Shown here one piece after another: positions 26,405 through 35,626 of a stretch of 64,000 nt of DNA. Every line of letters starts with the position of its first letter. The stretch's first letter is position 1. The notes under the pieces were generated by a model. The model made no database searches. It saw only the letters and a list, made by a program, of their open reading frames with translations, and had not been told where the DNA came from. Source of the stretch: Diplolepis rosae (lineage: Eukaryota > Arthropoda > Insecta > Hymenoptera > Diplolepididae); contig JAPYXD010000704.1 of NCBI GenBank assembly GCA_030998225.1, forward strand, positions 12,338,001 through 12,402,000. The letters run 5' to 3'. A program made the translations under genes and the position numbers.

Positions 26405-26583
26405 TTTGGAAATAATTTGTTTACAAACTCCTTTTTGACAGCCTGGGGACCTTTCGGACCACCTGCACCTCTTCTTTTGGAGGTTAAGTTAATGAAGTGG
26501 CAGTCATAATAGTTTCCTTTTTTACCGACTGGTGACGTTCCGCAAGAACGAAAATATTTGGATCTTTTGCTAGATTTTACCAT
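26401..26583 (-). CDS. 60-codon upstream ORF overlapping the VPS51 start
   Basis: ATG at 26583, TGA at 26403-26401. The stop and the VPS51 start share the four bases ATGA, the arrangement used for termination-reinitiation. The peptide is basic (many Lys/Arg), contains two Cys and a GAGGPKGPQAV stretch, and ends VNKLFPK. I do not recognise it. It could be a regulatory uORF, the first cistron of a dicistronic mRNA, or chance. Its frame differs from VPS51, so it is not an N-terminal extension. Whether the VPS51 transcript includes it depends on the unknown transcription start. Confidence 0.4.
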   Translation of the reverse strand: MVKSSKRSKYFRSCGTSPVGKKGNYYDCHFINLTSKRRGAGGPKGPQAVKKEFVNKLFPK

Positions 26584-27128
26584 AAGTATATTTTTAATGA
26601 AACTATATTTTATTACTTAATGAATAGTTGAAAATTTCTAAGATTTTTGGAAAAGAGTAATACAAATAAATTTGTAACATTTTTAATAATCCCGCCCAAA
26701 ACGCAACTAATGTCATCTATCCTCTAAATAAAGAAGCATATAAAACTCTATTAAAATACATAGACATATACATCATATTTGCATGTATTTACATGTATGA
26801 CATGTTTACTTGGCGTTGTTTAGAATTGTAGTTGTAGATGCAATAGTGGTGGTGCTTGTATAATTGTGTTGCGTTTCATATAGTTAATGCTTAAATGCAA
26901 ATTGTATGCCTTCATTTGTAAAATCTTTATAGTTCCTATCCCTAAAGCTCTAAATAGAACTAAAATAAAGTGAAACTCAATTATCCTCTTGATAATAATG
27001 CCGCATTAAAAACAATTCCTGAAATCAATCTCTGAACGAAACCTAACCTCAATTGACTTGAAGAGCAAAAATGATGCTTTATGGCTATTACACTTGACAA
27101 GGATCTAAAATTATAAAAAATAGTAAAA
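26584..27128. promoter_or_regulatory. Shared promoter region between divergent VPS51 and THAP genes
   Basis: A gap of 545 bases (724 to the VPS51 ATG) separates two divergent coding starts, so both promoters must lie here or overlap. A less AT-rich stretch with CCCGCCCAAAACGC lies at about 26690-26710. No TATA box is obvious, as expected for housekeeping genes. Confidence 0.5.
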
Positions 27129-29234
27129 ATGCCGCATCCTTGTGTGGTATGTGGTCGTTCTCGGATGAATCCGAACAACAGAGAAGAGGAATATATGTTT
27201 TTCGGTTTTCCTGTAAACGATGAATCTCGATGCGGAAAGTGGTTGGAGTTTTGTTGTCGAGAGGATCTATACAAACTCACGAAAAAACAGCTTTTACAGC
27301 GAATGGTGTGTTCAAAGCACTTTGATAAAAAGGATTTCCTTAACGATTACTATGATCGTTTAAATAGCAACGCGATACCATCTGTGTATGACCCAAAACA
27401 AAGTTTATACAATATAACTTGTGTCTTGTGTGGACGTTCTCGACAGGATCCTCCTCCTGAAAATTATGATGGAGCAACATTTCATCATTTCCCTGGAGAA
27501 GAGTTTCGTTGCCTAGAATGGCTGGATTTTGTAGGAGTAGATTCTTATTATAGACTCACTAGAAAGGAGATTCTCTTTTGCTACATTTGCTCCAAGCATT
27601 TTGATCGGTCGCAGTTCATGCCAGGATACAAGAATAGACTTGAAGACCACGCAGTGCCCAATATTCGTTTTCCTGATCAAGAAGGCGAAGAATCTTTTAT
27701 CATGGAACTGATTTCAGAGCCAAAGTTATTTAAAGCTAGTGAAAAAGTGACGAAATTCGACCAGTTACCTGCTGCTGTTTTGGAAAGTCAGGCTTGTGCT
27801 GCCTGTGGACGGTCTAGGTTAGTAAGATATATTAATAAAATGTATTTTAAATATTTTGCCTCTTGATCAGGCATATGTACATATCATTCGTCATGATATC
27901 TAGTCCCTATTAAAATAAGACAGTTTAATTTATTCAAATTTTATTTTATTTACATTTAAAAATGCATTATTTACTCTTACAGGTCAGACCCAAGAAATAA
28001 AGTTGAAAAATACAAGTTTCATCCCTTCCCAGCTTATGAAATAGGCAGATGTTTGCGATGGTGTCAGTTTCTTGGCAGAGAAGATATTCTGAAAATGTCA
28101 CCGAATCAAATTCGGAAATTAGTTTTATGTTCCAAGCACTTTCAGTCTGGTCAAAATTTTCACAACGTTGGACCTTGTGATGCGGTACCGACAATAAAGG
28201 ATATCCACGAGTTGACTCCTGAAGAAGCATTAGAGCAAATGGATATGGATCAGGAAGAGCTGGATGATCTGAGTAAAGGCGGAAAAAGAGCAACTAGACC
28301 TTTAGTATCGAGTAAGAAACCAAAGATAGACAATAAACCAGCACCATTGGCAAAGAAACGAGGGAAATCTAGAAGACCCACTTCAATCAATATTCCAAAA
28401 CCAGAGCCTCTTAATTTAGATCCTCGAACTTTCATCAGAAAGATACCCATACCAGCTGGAACTAACTGGAAACTCCAGTTCTCTAATCAGTTTCAACCCA
28501 TAACAATTGGGAATAACATTACCTCCAATATAACAACTAATGTCTCTCCTGATATTAAAAAAGTTATCTTACCTTTTACGGGTGATATTTCTAATCTCGG
28601 AGCTCCTATTCCAGTTCATAGTCTTTCGAGTATGCCGCCAGGGTTGCTAATTAAAATAAATCTCCCTGAGCAGGTTAATAATGTGGTAAAGTCAGGAAGA
28701 GGCAGAGGTCGTGGTCGTGGTAGAGGTAGAGGTAGAGGTAGAGGTAGAAAATCTCAGAGTCAAACAAAACGAGGAGTTAATAATGGGCGAGTAATGCAAA
28801 ACTTGACGATAATAAACAATAAGGTACAATCAATAGAACAAATCCAAAAAGTGGAAGATGGAGATGAAGATGACTACGAAGATCATTCAGGTAACATGGA
28901 GTTACTTCCTTTCTCTACGGAAGAAGTCGCCGAGGAAATGATAGAAGGTGATATGGAAGTTCATGAAGAAGTTATTTTATCCAATACAGAGAAATTCGAA
29001 GATCACGAAGTTGACATAAAAGATGAGCTTTTGTATGATAATTGCGACGATTATCAGTCAAAAAATCCAAAAAGAAAGCGAGTAACAGCGAGAACGAGGC
29101 GCACTGTTTTACCTATTCGGAACGAGCTTCAATATTTTCTTCGAAAACTTAAACCTCAGTTGCTTCGACTTCCTAAAAATTCACGAGCTAAAGTGAAGCT
29201 CGCAATTGTCAATAAGGTGATCGATTTTTTATAA
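27129..29234 (+). CDS. Triple-THAP zinc-finger protein with BESS-like C-terminus
   Basis: Two exons, 27129-27817 and 27983-29234, give 646 aa. Three THAP-type C2CH zinc fingers stand in a row: Cys5/Cys8/Cys61/His64, Cys98/Cys101/Cys154/His157 and Cys223/Cys226/Cys279/His282. Each has a CGRSR start, an inner Trp, a CSKHF motif and a closing AIPSV/AVPNI/AVPTI segment, the AVPTIF-type signature. The intron splits the third finger just after its first Cys pair. Then follow an acidic segment, a basic KRGKSRRP region, a (Gly-Arg)n tract at residues about 468-486, a second acidic region, a basic KRKRVTARTRR patch, and a final helix pair (about 609-644) spaced like a BESS motif. The likely role is a nuclear DNA-binding regulator; targets are unknown. 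The Kozak context AAAAATG is good. Confidence 0.85.
28697..28750 (+). repeat. Codon-level (Gly-Arg)n tract within the THAP gene
   Basis: Runs of GGTCGT and GGTAGA hexamers encode about nine Gly-Arg pairs, an RGG-like RNA- or nucleic-acid-binding tract. The purity of the GGTAGA run suggests slippage and possible length variation between individuals. Confidence 0.8.
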
Positions 29235-30744
29235 CTCTTTCAAAACTTTTTAAGTAAGAGACATGTGTTATAATTTAGCTTTTATTATTGCACGCAAAAA
29301 TCAGTAATTGATCGTGATTTCAACATATTGTATTCTCCATTGATAATTATTATAGTGTCAATTCAAAAGAGAATTAGGTTTTCTATGGGAATATTTTAGA
29401 ATCAGAACGTACTGCTCACACTTAAAAGATTAATTTTTGAAGTGTCGATATTTCTTTCTCAATTAAAATTGATTATATAGTTATAGCCATAATATTTTGA
29501 AAATATTATTATTTTAGTCTCAATACCATCACTTGAACAAATTTAATTATTCATATTTTTGAAACAAGAAATATTTTTATGTTACATTAAACATAAACTT
29601 GGAATTTTATGCAAGATGTAATCTTTCTAAATAAGATTTGACTTTCTCTCTTAAATTTGAGTGAATCATTTTCAAACATATGTATATATGTAAAATAATT
29701 TAGACAAATTACTTACCAACTCAAAATTTAAATATAACAAATTTCAATTTTAAGATAAATTATTGTTTCATTTTTTAATATTTTGTTGTTTTTCAAAATT
29801 AGAAAGATAATTTTTGAGTAGTACATTAACAAATCCTGATTAGCATAGATTAAATATTGACTTCACTTGTGTAAAAAAAAAAGTAAATAATGAAAGGTTG
29901 TACATTGTAATTTCAATTTAAAATTTCGAAAGCCTTAAAAAAGGATAATTTTAAGTATTATTATAAATACGCATCTGTAAGTATATCTGTATATTCAATT
30001 AGATGATAAATTATGTTTTTTGGAGCAATTCGTCTTCTTATTACACATTTAAAGCTGTATAAAAATATAGGTGGAGTACTTTTTGCAAGTTGATTATTTC
30101 TCATCTAAAGTAGAATTGTGCCTTATTATAAAAACATTCAAAAGTACACTACTTAATTAAATTTTTAGTTAAGCTCTCATCTCATATATAGTTGATGTTC
30201 ATGAATAAAATATTTCTCTGGGACAAACATATTAATTAATTTGAATTTAAGGTTGCAATAATATGAATCGATTTAGTATGATAATGTTTTTTCGTTTTAA
30301 ATATAGATCATCCTAAGAGTCTTTATGTTGATAAGAAAATTTTAAATTAAAATCAGGATTGAGAGGAGTATTGAATACTCAAAAGATCACTAAAAATTAG
30401 ACGAATGTTTTTTTCCAATTAACATGAAGTGAGGTGAGACTTCAAAACCTTCAAACAAACAAATATTTTTTTACTGCAGCTGCAGAGTAAATTTCAATAG
30501 TTAAAAAATAGATATAAAATATATATATATTAGATATAAATATATTCAATAGATATAAAAAAAAATCAATTCGATTTAGAAAATTATATAATTATTGGTA
30601 TACTTTATGAAAAAATATTTGAAACCTTATTTACAATTTTAAATATATACTTGATCTGTTTTTTTTTTAATTTCATTTTTTGGAATCAAAATTCTCCTTC
30701 GATGATAAAAAATAAAATAAAAAGATTCTTCAAGTTGAAAATAG
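29235..30744. other. Intergenic AT-rich DNA
   Basis: The THAP gene 3'UTR starts here; an AATAAA at 30204-30209 is the clearest later signal but is far from the stop. A TATATATA run lies near 30520. For the minus-strand gene at 30745, an ATTAAA (plus strand 30666-30671) may be the poly(A) signal. No gene recognised. Confidence 0.4.
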
Positions 30745-31420
30745 TTAATATGGAAATTGACCAGTAGAATTAACGAAAGCTTCTGCCCAGGTGGAGAAAC
30801 AACCCCTAACTGCACTAAAATTGGTTTCGGGTTCATCAGTCATTTGTACTGGAGTTACATGTGATCCTACACCCCATTCAATATCCTTTCGTTTCACAGA
30901 ACGACCACGATGTGGTAACATATCAGTAAGTGTATTAGTTTCTGACGATTGCGTACTCGGTGATCCTTGGTGGAGAAAACTCAGATTTTCACGGAGATTT
31001 CTACAAGAAAAAAAAGGATTAAAATTTATTTATGTGATTGTGTAGCTATTAATGTCTAACTTTGATGAGATAAGGTCCAGTTGAACAGGAATCCATTTCT
31101 TTTCTACGGAGCAAGGATAAGATTTTTTCTCTTCCTTGGAATCATAGATAAGAACGGGTTTTGTATGGTTAACATTTTTCTCAAATTTTCTAGGAACCCA
31201 CATAATATTCGGTGTCGATGACTCTAGGTATTAAATTTCGTTAAAGAAAATTTTAAATCTTATTTTTTAATTACTTAAATTATTGTTTACCTGTGAAAAT
31301 TAATTTTGGCAGATAAGGATTTCGAGTGCCTGGCTTATATATTTTAATATTATCAACTATTTTTTCGTATTCTTTGCATCTACAAAGGATCCCAAGCGGA
31401 TGTTCGACACAATTGTTCAT
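30745..31420 (-). CDS. Unrecognised three-exon protein, 182 aa
   Basis: Minus-strand exons 31420-31291, 31223-31061 and 31000-30745 join with GT-AG borders in phase (1, then 2) into 182 codons plus TAA. Each exon alone is too short to stand out, but the phased joins and the open frame over 549 bases support a gene. The protein starts MNNCVEHPLGILCRCKEY, with a C-x8-C-x-C pattern (Cys4, Cys13, Cys15). It continues with a PGTRNPYLPKLIFTG segment, a WVPRKFEKN block, and a C-terminal part with DMLPHRGRSVKRK and CFSTWAEAF. There is no signal peptide or transmembrane segment. I do not recognise the family. It looks like a small intracellular, possibly ciliary or testis-type protein, but that is only an impression. 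Confidence 0.65.
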
Positions 31421-31543
31421 TATTTTTTATAATTTTATACAAAAAAGAAGCTTCAGATACAAATAAGGTAATATTCTAAACCTTTTTTCTCGACTTTTGA
31501 CAACTCAATAGCATCTTTTGACATTTGTCAGTAATACCAATTT

Positions 31544-31971
31544 AATAGATAGATGATTTTTTACTTTGGCTTTAGGGTTCAGAAATAATGTAAACTCAGG
31601 GTTTCATTTTTTCCTCAAACGTTTCGACTCAGATTGGAGTCCTCATCAGTGAGATTTATTTCTTCAATCAGAATGTAAATGGAATTGTATCCAAAAATTC
31701 ACAATTATCCCGGATTTTTTTCTTTTTTCGTAAGTAAATACGTTACTGACAGCAGTGTTGATAAATATGCGTCTCTTCAGTAAACGAAAAAAGAAAAAAA
31801 TCCGGGATAATTGTGAATTTTTGGATACAATTCCATTTACATTCTGATTGAATAAATAAATCTCACTGATGAGGACTCCAATCTGAGTCGAAACGTTTGA
31901 GGAAAAAATGAAACCCTGAGTTCACATTATTTCTGGACCCTAAAGCCAAAGTAAAAAATCATCTATCTATT
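31544..31971. mobile_element. Near-perfect hairpin element, 187-bp arms
   Basis: Arms 31544-31730 and 31785-31971 are reverse complements with very few differences, around a loop of 54 bases. The arm order from the outside is AATAGATAGATGATTTT, GGCTTTAGGGT, AAACGTTTCGACTCAGATTG, TCCTCATCA, then an A/T-rich part and ATCCCGGATT. A second family member lies at 58155-58601. No ORF for a transposase. The shared GGGTCGATATAAGTC just outside the right arm (31984-31998 here) suggests the real element extends further right. Confidence 0.88.
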
Positions 31972-31998
31972 AATATTATTGAGGGTCGATATAAGTCA

Positions 31999-33100
31999 GT
32001 TATTTATAATTATAATACCAATTTACTTAGTAATTCGTAAATATTTATTATTCTCATCAAAGCCAACCTACGTACAATATTTACATTCAAAAATTAAACT
32101 TACAAATTAAAATGCAGTTGAATTCACAAATAGTTGAAAAAGCTATTACAATGTTGTTTTTAAATATTACACGGAGAAACTTTTTATAGCAATATATGTT
32201 TTATTTTATATTGATAATTCTAAAAAATATTAGGAATCTAGGGAAAATTATGGTTTAATGGTAATTATTCCTAGCGGACTGAAAATTTTTCGCAGTCAAA
32301 ATACCAAAGATTCGAAAAATGATATGAAATTTTAGTGCAGGTTACAGTAAAGTTTGATACAATCTATAATAAATGATCATTTAGTTCATCTAAAGTTCAG
32401 TACTTCACTGTTAAAAATTCTTATTGTGACACGTTTTTCCCTAAATTGAAACATAGTTTAGAAAAAATTGTAAATTTGGGTTTCTCCATGTAGAAATTTT
32501 CTTTCTTTGCATGCGGTAAGTGTTTAAACTGACATATTTTTAAGTAGTTCACATTTTTAAAAGCATTATTATCGCTACCAAAAATATAATACAATGTAAA
32601 ATTTCTTAAATTAATGTATACAGTTGTTAAGCTTCGCTTTCAGTACAATTACAATACTCTGTTACACACGAGAAATTATGAAATCTTCTTTGAAAATTTT
32701 CTGCAAATCGCGTGTTGAAATAAATATAATAGATACATCAGTACATGAAAAACATGTAGTTAGTGTATTTGTAAAATAAAATCTAGAGGTGATTGTGCCC
32801 TTCTTTGGGAAATTTCGTGCTGCACGTGTTAAGTGTCACTAACATTTCTGACTCAATATGCTCAGACTTGAAGTAAAAACGAGGTTGTTGAAGTAATCAA
32901 ATCAAAATCTTATTCAATAAAAAATCATCAAAAGCAAAAATAAAATATGTAATACATTTTTGACACAATTTATTATAACCCCGTGTTTTATAAACTCACC
33001 TGCCATTTTTAATGGCTAAATGATTCTACCTTAAGCATTTTGTTGCAGACAAACAATGAAGAAGAAAGTCCGAGTCAGTTTGAAAAAAATGTACAATCAC
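31999..33100. other. Intergenic AT-rich DNA
   Basis: No gene recognised. The right end is the CHMP3 3'UTR with its poly(A) signal at 32979-32984. Confidence 0.4.
32979..32984 (-). other. Probable polyadenylation signal of CHMP3
   Basis: AATAAA on the minus strand, about 120 bases after the CHMP3 stop. Confidence 0.45.
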
Positions 33101-34515
33101 CTAACTTCGAAGACTCTGTAACCTATTTTTCATCTCCTCAAGTTCCTTTTCGTCGATGTCTTTATCTGCTTCCTCCTCTTCTTTCGAAGTAGAGGCACCA
33201 ATGGTGTCCGTGACAACAGCTGGTGCCCTGCCCATTTGCCCTGCAGTGACTTCCCATAAAATCTGAAAATTATATTAAAAATAAAAGAAACTTGCAACAA
33301 CTATCTAAAAAGTTGTATAAAGGATCTGTGAACAAAAATTTGTACCTTATCGACTTCTTCGTCGGCTTCTTCTTCCATATCTTCAGAGTCTTCTATTGAA
33401 TCCATAGTCTCATCCATCATTTCCTCAATGATTCCAGCTTTCATCATTTCCTTTGATAACTCTCGCATCGTGGCTGCGACTTCTGGTACTTTTACTAAAG
33501 ATTGCATTGCCTGCATCACTTCAGTTGATTTAGAAACTGATCCGGCAACTCTTATAGTTGCCATTTGATTTTTCAATTGCAAGGATACAGAATTTAGATG
33601 AGCTTTCGAAGTGTGTAGTTTTCCACATGCTTTCCGAGCACGGACAACTTCTTTTGCCAGAATTTTACACACATCTCGGTCTCCCTTTTTCGCTGCCTCC
33701 TTCAGGGAACGTTTGACTTTGTCCTCTTCTCGTTCAATTGCTAAGCAGTTGAACATAGTTTTGTTATTGTTTAGAAAATTTAAAAAACATTCCAATATTT
33801 GTATACTTTTCTAAAGTTTGTTTGATAAAAAGGTAAAAGAGTAGAATAGTATAAAATTCTACCAATGAAGCATCTATTCTAAAAATAGAAATGACAAAAA
33901 CGAGTAAAATGGTCATGAACATTTGTAATAAAACTAATTAAAGTATATATTTTGAATGAATTAAATTTGTTTCATATCTGTAGCTTATTTTCAGAATTAG
34001 TAAGTGAATGCTGTGGAATGTGTCAGATTTCCAGTATTAGTCAAAATAAATATTAGCAAAAGCCTTGATACTTGTGATATATATATATTAATAAAAAAAT
34101 ACAATGCTTTTTGAAAATAAGAGATACATATATTTACATTATTTTTCTATAAATTATAAATAAAAAACAACATTGGTCGATTAAAACCCATTTAATGCAA
34201 AAAAATTCTCAAGGTTAGGAGGTTAGGAACACACAAATAATATTACATTCAACAAAAAACACAGAAAAAGATAAAGCAAAAGGTTAAAAATGAAAATATA
34301 AATGTGCAAATAATAATTACAATACTTTTACAGCATATAAATCACCTCTAACTTGTCTGTCGATCTGATAACCTTCTTTTCGTAATTGATGTGTCCACTT
34401 CTGAACCTATAAATTTGAAGTTAAATATTATTCAAAACGATAATATAACATTTTCATATTTCACTCTAACCATTTCTTTAGGATTCTTCTCCGGAGACTT
34501 TCCAAAAAGTCCCAT
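33101..34515 (-). CDS. CHMP3: CHMP3 / Vps24, ESCRT-III subunit
   Basis: Minus-strand exons 34515-34471, 34406-34346, 33740-33346 and 33262-33101 give 220 aa; human CHMP3 has 222. CHMP3 polymerises with CHMP2/CHMP4 on endosomal and midbody membranes, where it drives membrane scission and is disassembled by VPS4. The N-terminus MGLFGKSPEKNPKEM matches the family, followed by the basic helix (EREEDKVKRSLKEAAKKG). A long alpha-helical hairpin contains STEVMQAMQSLVKVPE and the MKAGIIEEMMDE segment. An acidic linker (about residues 150-200) follows, and the C-terminus carries an MIM1 motif ELEEMKNRLQSL that binds MIT domains. The first exon encodes only 15 residues. Nothing is missing. Confidence 0.96.
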
Positions 34516-35626
34516 TTTTACGGAATATTGACAGCAGTACTAACACAGTTGACAACGCTGACAAGTACGACTCAATTTTGTGTATATATGATGTGTTCGA
34601 TGTGTTTCACCCATAACCTCCAAATTTTCTACTTTATCTTTTTATCAGCAAAACCAAATACGTAATTATCTTTACAATCAATTGTGATTTTCATTTTTAT
34701 ATTCTTTACACTCTTGGAGTTAACATTTTTGAAATTGAATGCTAAGAACAACCAAGAGTTATGGTAAGAGTTTTTAAAATTAATTATTCAATAAATAAAC
34801 ATGATAATTTTTCCCATAAAAACACATTTAAAGGACCCTTATATATTACATAAAAGTTTTTGTCTTAATATTTATTCTGAATTAAAATTTCAATTTTAAT
34901 ATCTAAAATATATAAAGTTTATCGTTAATTTTGAACTATTTGATTTATCAAATTTTTACTTTAAAGCAAACTTCCTTGAAATAATATAATTTGATCTAAA
35001 AATTAAACATTTTAATTTTATTACTTGAGAAAATTACGCGGAAATATATTTTTAGTTTTTGGCCCATTTAATATAATAAAATTTTTAATTAATTATGTAT
35101 AAAAGTTTTCTCAAGCCATATAAATCTAATAAGGAGAGCATATAACAATATCATCATATATGTATGGAATAAAAATAAAATTATGAAAGGAAAACTAAAA
35201 GACACTTTTTATATTATTTTTGTTTGCTCAGATATATCTATTATTTCTTACAATATAGGTACAATATTTTCTTAATACAATATAAATATTAAAAAATTGT
35301 TTTCATAAATTAATACTTGCTATATGTATTTGTTGCGAAGAATAATTTATTTACAAAATACAGTTTAATACTCAAATAGCTGACTGGCTATGATGTACAA
35401 CTATAAATAAATAAATAATAGTTTTTACTTATAATTAAGAGATAAATAATGTTTTATTGCATAATTCAGACGAAACGTATTACTTGATTAAAACAAAAAT
35501 AATTTACAGAATCATGTCCTCTTTAAAAATGAATTCATTTTTTTACAGAAACTGGGGTCAGAAAGATGAAGTCAGCAAGGATAATTAACTTTGCGTTCAG
35601 CAGATTAATCATGAAGGAGTGTAGGA
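34516..35626. other. Intergenic AT-rich DNA
   Basis: Contains the CHMP3 promoter side (34516-34700) and, at the right, the 3'UTR of the minus-strand gene ending at 35627, with AATAAA (minus strand) at 35453-35458 about 170 bases past the stop. No other feature seen. Confidence 0.4.
35453..35458 (-). other. Probable polyadenylation signal of the acidic repeat gene
   Basis: AATAAA on the minus strand, about 170 bases after the stop at 35627. A use of this site would keep the frame-shifted exon in the mRNA. Confidence 0.4.
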
